A DNA stretch of 21,018 nt from an uncultured Oscillospiraceae bacterium (lineage in GTDB: Bacteria > Bacillota > Clostridia > Oscillospirales > Acutalibacteraceae), in assembly GCA_959601025.1 (NCBI GenBank), contig CAUGOD010000044.1, positions 1-21,018 on the forward strand. The letters run 5' to 3'. A program made the translations under genes and the position numbers. A model generated the notes under the pieces. It did no database searches. It saw nothing but the letters and a program-made list of their open reading frames with translations, and was not told where the DNA came from. Shown here in pieces: positions 12,735-19,364 of the stretch; within the stretch, counting starts at the first letter, position 1, and the number at the start of each line of letters is the position of its first letter.

Positions 12735-14399
12735 ATGTTGATTCAAGGTAAGATTCTACGCGACGCGATGATCTCCGCGTCCAACTGTCTCGCGAAAGCG
12801 AAGCATTCGGTGGATGAGTTGAATATTTTCCCGGTTCCCGACGGGGACACCGGCACCAATATGTCCATGACCCTCTCCGCCGCAGGACGGGAGCTCGCCC
12901 GCCTGAACGACCCGACCGTCAGCGAGGTCGCCGACGTCGCTTCCGCCGCCCTGCTGCGCGGGGCGCGCGGCAACTCCGGCGTTATCCTTTCCCTGCTCTT
13001 CCGCGGCTTTTCCAAGGGACTGAAGGGCAAGGCGGAGGCCAACGGCGCCGATCTGGCCGCTGCGCTCACCCTCGGGGTAGAGGCCGCGTACAAGGCGGTC
13101 ATGAAACCCACGGAAGGCACCATCCTGACGGTAGCCCGCGAGGGGGCCGCCAAGGGACGCGAGGCGGCAGAAGCCGATCCCTCCCTCTCCCCCGTGTGGG
13201 AAGCGATCTGCGTGGAGGCGGAAGCCTCCCTGCAGCGCACCCCCGAGCTTCTGCCGGTGCTGAAAAAAGCCGGCGTGGTAGACGCGGGCGGCCAGGGCCT
13301 GTGCATCATTCTGCGCGCGATGCAGGCCGTGTTTGAAGGCGGCGCGGTCGTGGAGGGCGAGGAGCCAGCTGCCGCGGCGCCGGTCAAATCGGCCAGCGCC
13401 GCCGGTTCATTTGAAACCGAGATCACCTTTACCTATTGCACCGAATTTATCGTCGGCCGGGAAAAGGGCAACACCCGCGATCCACTGCGCCTGCGCGCGT
13501 ATCTGGAATCCATTGGCGACTGCGTCGTGGTGGTGGACGACGACGAGATCATCAAGGTCCACGTCCATACCAACGACCCCGGCAAGGCGCTGTCCGAAGG
13601 CGTGAAATACGGCCAGTTCGAAACGGTGAAGGTGGAGAACATGCGCATCCAGCATGAAAACGCCGCCTGGGTGCCGGAAGAGAACGCCGGGCCGGAGATT
13701 CCGCCGCGAGCGGAACCGGAAAAGGAAGTCGGTTTTGTCGCTGTTGCCGCCGGCGAAGGGCTGCGCGCCCTGTTCACCGACCTCGGCTGCGATTTCATCG
13801 TGTCGGGCGGACAGACCATGAACCCCTCCACCGACGATATCCTGAACGCCATCCAGGCCACACCGGCCAAGGTGGTCTATGTGCTGCCGAACAATAAAAA
13901 CATCATCCTTGCGGCGGAACAGGCGGTACCGCTGGCCGACCGCAAGGTACATGTGCTCCAGACCCGCACCATTCCGCAGGGCATCTCCGCCATGCTCGGC
14001 TTCGATCCCGACGCAACGGAGGAGGAAAACCTGCTGAACATGATGAAGGCGGCGGACAACGTCTCTACCGGTTCGGTCACCTTCGCCGCCCGGGACAGCG
14101 ACTTCGGCGGCCACGCCATCAAGGAGGGGGAAATCCTCGCCCTTGAGAACGGTAAGGTGGTCTTTACGGACAGCGATATCCGTCATGCCGCGGTCAAGCT
14201 GGCCAAGAGCATCATCAACACCCGCAAGATCACGGGTAAGGAGGTCAGCTTCATCACCCTGATCTATGGCGAGGGGATGGAGGAGGCCGACGCCGAGGCC
14301 GTACGGGAAGCCGTCCAGGCGAAGGTCGGGGATACAGTAGATATCACCATCGTAAACGGCGGCCAGCCGGTGTATTATTACTTCCTTTCGGTAGAATGA
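12735..14399 (+). CDS. fakA: Fatty acid kinase ATP-binding subunit FakA (YloV, DAK2 domain)
   Basis: Phosphorylates fatty acids held by a FakB (DegV-family) partner, feeding exogenous or recycled acyl chains into phospholipid synthesis. The 554-aa protein has the expected three parts. An N-terminal DhaL-type kinase domain carries NIFPVPDGDTGTNM (Asp36, Asp38 metal ligands) and GARGNSGVILS. A middle domain has Cys235 and KVHVHTNDPG with His276/His278, matching the zinc site of the S. aureus enzyme. The C-terminal DegV-like domain carries SGGQTMNPST at 357-366. GGGAG lies 7 nt before the ATG. No FakB gene is in the window. Adjacent to yloU as in Bacillus; a strong terminator follows. Confidence 0.94.
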   Translation: MLIQGKILRDAMISASNCLAKAKHSVDELNIFPVPDGDTGTNMSMTLSAAGRELARLNDPTVSEVADVASAALLRGARGNSGVILSLLFRGFSKGLKGKAEANGADLAAALTLGVEAAYKAVMKPTEGTILTVAREGAAKGREAAEADPSLSPVWEAICVEAEASLQRTPELLPVLKKAGVVDAGGQGLCIILRAMQAVFEGGAVVEGEEPAAAAPVKSASAAGSFETEITFTYCTEFIVGREKGNTRDPLRLRAYLESIGDCVVVVDDDEIIKVHVHTNDPGKALSEGVKYGQFETVKVENMRIQHENAAWVPEENAGPEIPPRAEPEKEVGFVAVAAGEGLRALFTDLGCDFIVSGGQTMNPSTDDILNAIQATPAKVVYVLPNNKNIILAAEQAVPLADRKVHVLQTRTIPQGISAMLGFDPDATEEENLLNMMKAADNVSTGSVTFAARDSDFGGHAIKEGEILALENGKVVFTDSDIRHAAVKLAKSIINTRKITGKEVSFITLIYGEGMEEADAEAVREAVQAKVGDTVDITIVNGGQPVYYYFLSVE

Positions 14400-14478
14400 T
14401 CGATCCGGTTTCCCGGGATGAGGCGGAACGGATGTACGGGCCCGCCTCCCCTCCTGGTGTTTCGGAAAACAAAAATCG

Positions 14479-14508
14479 ACCGGCCCGAATGCGTTCGGGC
14501 CGGTTTTA
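14479..14508 (+). terminator. Intrinsic terminator after fakA
   Basis: ACCGGCCCGAA (14479-14489) and TTCGGGCCGGT (14494-14504) form a perfect 11-bp stem with a TGCG loop, then TTT. It ends only about 7 nt before the AGGAGG of the glyoxalase gene, so that gene is read through at low level or has a promoter I did not find. Confidence 0.88.
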
Positions 14509-14527
14509 AAATTCAGGAGGAATCGGT

Positions 14528-14890
14528 ATGACTTCCCGCTTTCTGCATGTTAACTTCAACGTTTGCGATCTGGACCGCAGTCTCGCCTTTTATGAGAAAG
14601 CCCTCGGGCTGCGGGAGGTTCGCCGGGTAAACGGCCCGGACGGCGCGTTCATTATCGTCTTTCTGGGAGATGGGGAAAGCGACTTCCAGCTGGAGCTGAC
14701 CTGGCTGCGGGAGCATCCCCAGCCATACGATCTGGGCGAAGGGGAATTCCACCTCGCCTTCCGGGTACCGGACAAAAAGGCCGCCCATGCCCTGCATGAG
14801 GAAATGGGCTGCATCTGCTTTGAAAACCGCGAAATGGATTTGTATTTCATCGCCGATCCGGATGGGTACTGGCTGGAAATCCTCGACTGA
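14528..14890 (+). CDS. Glyoxalase I-like VOC family protein
   Basis: A 120-aa vicinal-oxygen-chelate protein built of two beta-alpha-beta-beta-beta modules. The four metal ligands expected for glyoxalase I are present: His7 (LHVNFNV), Glu56 (QLELTW), His75 (FHLAFRV) and Glu117 (YWLEILD). They match E. coli GlxI His5, Glu56, His74 and Glu122. The likely activity is isomerisation of the methylglyoxal-thiol adduct to a lactoylthiol ester. Many Clostridia lack glutathione, so the thiol cofactor may differ, or the protein may be another VOC enzyme. GGAGG lies 7 nt before the ATG. It is monocistronic between two hairpins. Confidence 0.88.
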   Translation: MTSRFLHVNFNVCDLDRSLAFYEKALGLREVRRVNGPDGAFIIVFLGDGESDFQLELTWLREHPQPYDLGEGEFHLAFRVPDKKAAHALHEEMGCICFENREMDLYFIADPDGYWLEILD

Positions 14891-14928
14891 CCGGAACGAT
14901 CCCGCAGCAATCGAATATATTCTATTTC

Positions 14929-14958
14929 ATCCGGAGCTCGGTCAGCCGAACTCCGGAT
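14929..14958. terminator. Hairpin between glyoxalase and the small minus-strand frame (possible bidirectional terminator)
   Basis: ATCCGGAG (14929-14936) pairs with CTCCGGAT (14951-14958), extended inward by TCGG/CCGA. In minus-strand RNA the intervening position is a G-U pair, so the stem is continuous, and the stop codon of the small frame lies in the loop. The plus-strand tail (ATCTTTCGAGGTTTTTC) has broken T-runs; the minus-strand tail has none. Confidence 0.45.
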
Positions 14959-15127
14959 ATCTTTCGAGGTTTTTCAGCGAGGCTCCGTACATGGCGAGCA
15001 CCTCCCCCGCCGCATCATAAGCGGTCGGCCGCTCCGGCATTGTGCTCGCCGTGCTTTTCCGGGCCTTCCAAAGGGAGAAAAGTGCATCTTCCAACAGCAA
15101 AAGCTGGCGTCGTCGTATGTACCGTAT
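14942..15127 (-). CDS. Putative 61-codon small protein, AUA initiator or lost start
   Basis: An open frame directly downstream of the amidase gene, same strand. The first candidate codon, AUA at 15127-15125, has AAGGA 7 nt upstream, correct spacing for an initiator. The following codons are GC3-rich and read like a normal protein: a basic, hydrophobic start (RYIRRRQLLLLEDALFSLW), then YDAAGEVLAMYGASLKNLERY and a stop in a terminator-like hairpin. No ATG, GTG or TTG lies between the nearest upstream in-frame stop and this point. The first ATG in frame is codon 30 (15040), leaving 32 aa with no RBS. Possibilities are rare AUA initiation, a start codon mutated from AUG, or chance. I do not recognise the family. 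Confidence 0.4.
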   Translation of the reverse strand: MRYIRRRQLLLLEDALFSLWKARKSTASTMPERPTAYDAAGEVLAMYGASLKNLERYPEFG

Positions 15128-15152
15128 GTCTCCGTCCTTTTTGTTATATTTG

Positions 15153-15890
15153 TTATACCTGAATATACCGGCTGGCGGCGTAACCGTCCACGCCGTTGTA
15201 GTTCACGATATACCAGTCCCTCCACTGGCCGAGGATCGTGATCGGCGCCCCTTTTGGCGCGGAGGTGAGAATAGAAGCGGTCAAATCCGGGCGGCTGCGG
15301 ATATTGAGACTGCCCCGATCGGTCGCCACCGTCCCCATCCGTGGAGCGGAGGCATCTACAAATGGAAGGCCAAAATAGATATCCAGCCCTTGTACGATAT
15401 TGCGGGCGATAGCGTCTATATTGTCCGCGAGCCACTGCGCGTCCTCGAGATTGTCGTGATAGGCCAGTTCCATCAGCACGGCGGGCGCACGGGTGCGGGA
15501 TACCTCCGCCAGCGAGGTGGTGGGAACCGCTTTCACCAGCGACGGATCGGGATAGATTTCCTTGAAGTGATTCGCCAGCACCGTAGCGGCCTGCCGCCCC
15601 GCCGCGCTCGGCTCATAATAATACACGTCCGTCCCCCGCAGACGGCCGGCCAGGCTCTCCGGTGAGGCGTTGGAGTGCAGGGCGAGGTGCAGGTCATAAT
15701 TTCCCTGATTGGACTCGACAATCACCTGAGACAGGGTCATATCCGGTCGGTTGCGGGTAAATTCGATGCCGTTGGAACGCAGATACGGCTCCATGGCGTC
15801 CGCTACGCGGTTCATCAGCTCCTCCTCAGAGATTCCGAGGACGGTAGGGTTGCCCTCCTGCAGAGATGGGCTTAAGTAAATCCGTGGCAT
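15153..15890 (-). CDS. N-acetylmuramoyl-L-alanine amidase (Amidase_3) with C-terminal SH3 domain
   Basis: Peptidoglycan amidase-like protein, 245 aa. The Amidase_3 fold covers about residues 1-175: IYLSPS start, ISEEELMNRVADAM (acidic ligand candidate Glu23 or Glu24), LHLALHSNAS with His72, and LMELAYHDN with catalytic Glu141. The usual first zinc ligand, the His of DPGHGG, is replaced: the matching place reads LSPSLQEGN. An SH3b-like domain (about 185-245, NIRSRP, VNYNGVDGYAASRYIQV) probably binds cell wall. No signal peptide is visible, so export is unexplained; it may work in the mother cell or be released. AAAGGAG lies 9 nt before the ATG. It follows the deacetylase gene by 50 nt, probably as one operon. 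Confidence 0.85.
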   Translation of the reverse strand: MPRIYLSPSLQEGNPTVLGISEEELMNRVADAMEPYLRSNGIEFTRNRPDMTLSQVIVESNQGNYDLHLALHSNASPESLAGRLRGTDVYYYEPSAAGRQAATVLANHFKEIYPDPSLVKAVPTTSLAEVSRTRAPAVLMELAYHDNLEDAQWLADNIDAIARNIVQGLDIYFGLPFVDASAPRMGTVATDRGSLNIRSRPDLTASILTSAPKGAPITILGQWRDWYIVNYNGVDGYAASRYIQV

Positions 15891-15940
15891 AGGTACAAAC
15901 TCCTTTCAGTCTGCCGTCTCTCCTTCAAAGGAATAGCGGT

Positions 15941-16831
15941 TCACTCGACAAGTTTCATGGTTTTTGTAAAAAAGGCGGCGCTGTCGGTTTTCGGCGGGCG
16001 GAGGTACCGGCCCAGTCCATATAAACAGGCGGAATCCCGGGTAATGGTATTGATCCGGCTTTCACAGATCAAGGTTGCCTGAAAGCCCATCTCCTTGAGT
16101 ATGGGAAGGGATTCCTTGCTGACCGCGCCAAAGGGGTATACGAACGCCGTAGGGGTGAAACCGGTATTTTTGGTCATGGCGTCCTGCATTTTCTGCACAT
16201 CCTCCCGCAGGGCTTCGGCGTATTGCTCCACGCTCTCCCCGCTTACCTTTTTGGCGCCCTTCCGTTTGGTTTTCTTTCCGTCCCCATGCATATCGTAGGT
16301 ATGGTTCTGTACTTCCACTAACCCGGACTCGATCATCTCTTTCAGCTGGGTCCAGGTGGCGTTGGAATAGTTCGCGTGGAGAGTCTTTTCCGTGCTGTCC
16401 TGGTCGGCGTATCGGCCGATGGGAGACAGCACCATCTTGCACTGATACTTCTGTAAAAGCGGATAGGCATACAGATAGTTGTTGTAATATCCGTCGTCAA
16501 AGGTGAGCATGATCGGCTTTTCCGGCAGCGGGACGCCACTCGTCACATAGTCGATCAGGTCCTGCACTACCACGGTGGTATAGCCGTGCTCCGTCAGATA
16601 CTGTAAGTCGCTCTCGAAAAGGTCAGGGGAAATCACATACTGCCCCTGTCGCTTTTCCTCCTTCAGCAGTCCATGATACATCACGATCGGCAGGGCAATC
16701 CCTTCCGACGACTCCGCTTCCGCCGAAGCGGCCGGTGAGGTTCCCAGCCCAATCCCGACGCAGACCAGCCCCGCCAGAAAAACAGCCGCCATGGCGCACA
16801 AACTGCGCTGGAGCCGTACCGTCCAGTACAT
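15941..16831 (-). CDS. Exported polysaccharide deacetylase (CE4/NodB domain)
   Basis: A 296-aa secreted or membrane-anchored deacetylase. The signal peptide covers about 1-38, with a hydrophobic core at 10-30 and a likely cut after ASA. The NodB domain shows IVMYHG (49-54), TFDDGY with Asp112 (base) and Asp113 (metal), the metal histidines His177 and His182 in NHTYDMH (H-x4-H, a variant of the usual H-x3-H), and VYPFG at 231-235. Substrates are probably N-acetylated glycans of the wall or an exopolysaccharide. AAGGA lies 7 nt before the ATG at 16831. With the downstream amidase this forms a peptidoglycan-remodelling pair. Its promoter is not clear; a TATATA box around 16868-16873 lacks a good -35. 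Confidence 0.9.
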   Translation of the reverse strand: MYWTVRLQRSLCAMAAVFLAGLVCVGIGLGTSPAASAEAESSEGIALPIVMYHGLLKEEKRQGQYVISPDLFESDLQYLTEHGYTTVVVQDLIDYVTSGVPLPEKPIMLTFDDGYYNNYLYAYPLLQKYQCKMVLSPIGRYADQDSTEKTLHANYSNATWTQLKEMIESGLVEVQNHTYDMHGDGKKTKRKGAKKVSGESVEQYAEALREDVQKMQDAMTKNTGFTPTAFVYPFGAVSKESLPILKEMGFQATLICESRINTITRDSACLYGLGRYLRPPKTDSAAFFTKTMKLVE

Positions 16832-16916
16832 AAAGGCATCCTTCCCTTGCGTTTATCGTTCCTTCCATATATAGGCGGCGATCCGCCGGATTATTCGCAT
16901 CACAAACCGGGATTCC

Positions 16917-16945
16917 TTGCGGCAAAGGAACGGGTATGGTATACT
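16917..16945 (+). promoter_or_regulatory. Promoter for recG
   Basis: TTGCGG (16917-16922), 17-nt spacer, TATACT (16940-16945) with TGG upstream giving an extended -10. Start expected near 16952, so the leader to the recG ATG at 17108 is about 155 nt and contains the two hairpin repeats. Confidence 0.65.
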
Positions 16946-16978
16946 GACAACGTTGAGAAAATGCCGACAGACATTTTC

Positions 16979-17086
16979 GATTGCGTCGCCGGAACAGGCT
17001 CGCAGAGAATCCGGCCGGGCGGCGCTATGGTACAATGCCGATTGCGCCGCCGGATAAGGCCGGCAGAGAATCTGACCGGGCGGCGC
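16979..17086 (+). repeat. Two tandem 47-bp hairpin units in the recG leader
   Basis: Unit 1 (16979-17025) and unit 2 (17040-17086) align without gaps with 40 of 47 bases identical, at a period of 61 bp. Each unit folds on itself: GCGCCGCC at the left of unit 2 pairs with GGCGGCGC at its right (one G-U change in unit 1). Inside unit 2, CGGCAGA pairs with TCTG and CCG. The segment before each unit also shares TATGGTA and ATGCCGA pieces, so the duplication probably included the promoter -10 region, with later deletions in copy 2. Confidence 0.8.
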
Positions 17087-17107
17087 ACTAGGAAGGAGGC
17101 GGCCGGT

Positions 17108-19183
17108 ATGGCTTCCGTTTCCCCGATCACCATGGATATGTCCCTGCGCTACCTGAAAGGCGTAGGCGAACACCGTGCCGCCCAGTTCGCCCGGCTGGGC
17201 GTGACTACGGTGGGCGAGCTGCTGCGGAACGTCCCCCGCAGTTATGAGGACTGGTCAAAGCTGACCACGATCCAGGACGCGCCCCTCGGGGAGTCCTGCT
17301 GTATCAAAGCGACCGCGCTGCAGGCTCCGGCCGAGCATCGGGTGCGCAAGGGGCTGACCCTCTATAAATTTACGGTGAGCGACGGTTCCGCGCGGATGAA
17401 GGTCACGCTGTTTAACAACAAATACGCCGCCGCGAAGATTCATGTCGGCGAGGAATACCTGCTGTTCGGCCCGGTGGGCGGGGACTTCACCCATCGGGAA
17501 ATGGTCTCTCCCCTGATTGAGCCGGCTGGGGACGGCCAGCGTATTCGGCCGATCTACCGCCAGACGGAGGGGCTTTCCACCCGGGTAATCGAAGGCTGCG
17601 TAGCCCGGGCGCTGGAGGCGCTGGACACAGAGCTGGACGACGATCCCCTGCCGGATGAGCTGCGCCTCCGGCACGGGCTGTGTACCCGTCGTTTTGCCTG
17701 GGAAAACATCCATTTTCCCACCAGCGGGGAAACGCTCGCGGTCGCCCGCAAACGGCTGGTGTTTGAGGAGCTTCTGATTCTCCAGCTCGGGCTGCTTCGC
17801 CTGAAAGGCCGCTCCCGCAGTGAAAACGCCGCTGTGATAGAAACCGATCATACGGAGGCTTTCTACGCCCTCCTGCCTTTTTCACCCACCGGGGCGCAGC
17901 GCCGGGCAATCGCCGACTGCGTGGGGGATATGCGGGGCTCCCACCCCATGAGCCGGCTGGTACAGGGGGACGTGGGAAGCGGCAAAACCGCCGTCGCGGC
18001 CGGGGTGGCTTACACCGCGATTCGAAACGGCTGGCAGGCGGCGCTGATGGCGCCTACTGAAATTCTGGCTGAGCAGCACGCCCGCTCCCTCTCCTCCCTT
18101 CTCGGTCCGGGCGGCGTGCGGGTGGGGCTGCTCACCGGCTCCCAGCCCGCCGCTGAAAAAAAGGACGTCCTCGCCCGGCTGGCGGACGGACGGATCGACC
18201 TGGTCGTCGGCACGCATGCCCTGCTCTCGAACGGCGTCGCTTTTCAAAAGCTCGGCCTGGTGGTGACCGATGAACAGCACCGTTTCGGCGTCGGACAGCG
18301 GGCGAAGCTCGCGGCCAAGGGGGTGAATCCCCATATGCTGGTCATGTCCGCCACTCCCATTCCCCGCACCCTCGCCCTGATCATCTACGGTGACCTCGAC
18401 GTTTCGGTTCTGGACGAGCTGCCGCCCGGACGACAGCCGATCGAAACCTACGCCGTACGGGGAGACAAGCGGGAACGGGCCTACAATTACATCAAAAAGC
18501 ATATTGCGGAGGGGCGGCAGGCCTATATCGTCTGCCCCCTCGTCGAAGAGAGCGAGGATGCAATGACGGGAGAGGCCGATCTCGCCAGCGCGACCGAATA
18601 TGCCGGGAGGCTGGCCGCCGGCCCCTTCCGGGGCTATGCTCTCGGGCTGCTCCACGGCCGGATGAAGCCGGCGGAAAAGGAGCGGGTGATGACCGCTTTC
18701 GCCCGAAACGAGCTGTCCATCCTAGTTTCCACCACCGTCATTGAGGTCGGTGTGGACGTACCGAACGCTGTGCTGATGGTGATCGAAAACGCCGAGCGCT
18801 TTGGGCTGGCGCAGCTCCACCAGCTCCGGGGACGGGTGGGCCGCGGACAATACCGGTCCACCTGCATTTTGATCTCCGACGCGAAAAACGAGGAGGCGAT
18901 CCGGCGGCTGAAGATAATGTGCTCCACCAACGACGGCTTCAAAATCGCGGACGAGGACCTGAAGCTGCGCGGGCCGGGAGATTTCTTTGGCTCCCGCCAG
19001 CATGGGCTGCCTGACCTGAAAATTGCCGACCTGAACGGGGATATGCCCCTCTTCCTCGACGCGCAGGCGGAAGCACGTAGCCTGATCGCCGCCGACCCGG
19101 AGCTAGTGAAGCCGGAAAACCGCCCCCTGGCGGAAGAGGTTCGCCGGCTGTTTGACCGGGTAAGCGAGCAGGGCCTGAATTAA
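17108..19183 (+). CDS. recG: ATP-dependent DNA helicase RecG
   Basis: Branched-DNA translocase that regresses stalled replication forks and processes Holliday junctions and R-loops. The 691-aa protein has the wedge/OB domain (about 55-160) and helicase lobes with Walker A GDVGSGKT (287-294), APTEIL (315-320), motif II DEQH (388-391) and SATPIPR (414-420). Later motifs include STTVIEVGVDVPNA, RGRVGRG and the TRG-like C-terminal region, as expected for the family of about 680 aa. The frame is open farther upstream, but AAGGAGG lies 8 nt before the ATG at 17108 and the sequence from there matches RecG N termini (YLKGVGEHRAAQFARLGV). In Bacillus recG also lies downstream of yloU-yloV; here glyoxalase and wall genes intervene. 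Confidence 0.97.
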   Translation: MASVSPITMDMSLRYLKGVGEHRAAQFARLGVTTVGELLRNVPRSYEDWSKLTTIQDAPLGESCCIKATALQAPAEHRVRKGLTLYKFTVSDGSARMKVTLFNNKYAAAKIHVGEEYLLFGPVGGDFTHREMVSPLIEPAGDGQRIRPIYRQTEGLSTRVIEGCVARALEALDTELDDDPLPDELRLRHGLCTRRFAWENIHFPTSGETLAVARKRLVFEELLILQLGLLRLKGRSRSENAAVIETDHTEAFYALLPFSPTGAQRRAIADCVGDMRGSHPMSRLVQGDVGSGKTAVAAGVAYTAIRNGWQAALMAPTEILAEQHARSLSSLLGPGGVRVGLLTGSQPAAEKKDVLARLADGRIDLVVGTHALLSNGVAFQKLGLVVTDEQHRFGVGQRAKLAAKGVNPHMLVMSATPIPRTLALIIYGDLDVSVLDELPPGRQPIETYAVRGDKRERAYNYIKKHIAEGRQAYIVCPLVEESEDAMTGEADLASATEYAGRLAAGPFRGYALGLLHGRMKPAEKERVMTAFARNELSILVSTTVIEVGVDVPNAVLMVIENAERFGLAQLHQLRGRVGRGQYRSTCILISDAKNEEAIRRLKIMCSTNDGFKIADEDLKLRGPGDFFGSRQHGLPDLKIADLNGDMPLFLDAQAEARSLIAADPELVKPENRPLAEEVRRLFDRVSEQGLN

Positions 19184-19197
19184 CCTGAATGAAACGG

Positions 19198-19238
19198 AAC
19201 AAAAAAGAGGAAGAACAATCCATTTTTGTTATTTTTTT
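19198..19238 (+). terminator. AT-rich terminator after recG
   Basis: AACAAAAA (19198-19205) pairs with TTTTTGTT (19223-19230), followed by A and seven T. The stem is weak and AT-only in part, but the U-tract is long and it lies just after the recG stop. Confidence 0.65.
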
Positions 19239-19246
19239 AAATTCTA

Positions 19247-19275
19247 TTGACAGTCGCTTCCAGTTGCCTTATACT
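19247..19275 (+). promoter_or_regulatory. Near-consensus sigma-A promoter for the surface protein gene
   Basis: TTGACA (19247-19252), 17-nt spacer, TATACT (19270-19275): eleven of twelve consensus bases at ideal spacing. Start expected near 19282. A second perfect TATAAT at 19302-19307 has no good -35. Confidence 0.9.
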
Positions 19276-19279
19276 TTAT

Positions 19280-19337
19280 CCTGAAATTTTATCCAATTCG
19301 CTATAATGTTCAGAATGAATTGCGGTAGAATTTCAGG
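19280..19337 (+). promoter_or_regulatory. Long stem-loop at the 5' end of the surface protein transcript
   Basis: CCTGAAATT (19280-19288) pairs with AATTTCAGG (19329-19337), and CAATTC (19294-19299) with GAATTG (19317-19322), separated by 5- and 6-nt internal loops around a 17-nt apical loop. The predicted transcript start (about 19282) falls at its 5' base, so the RNA would begin in the stem. Such 5' stems can protect mRNA from end-sensing decay; AAGGAG of the gene lies 11 nt after the stem and remains open. Confidence 0.55.
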
Positions 19338-19364
19338 AAAATATAAGAAAAAGGAGCCAAAAAC

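Noticed and set aside
13407..14186. 259-codon minus-strand frame inside fakA
   Set aside because: Shadow of a well-matched FakA reading frame in GC-rich sequence.
16979..17086. CRISPR-like array in the recG leader
   Set aside because: Only two units with seven mismatches and a 14-bp gap; the units fold into long hairpins and no cas gene is nearby.
16847..17107. Upstream extension of RecG by 87 codons
   Set aside because: It covers the promoter and the tandem hairpins and gives residues unlike RecG; the RBS and family N terminus fix the start at 17108.
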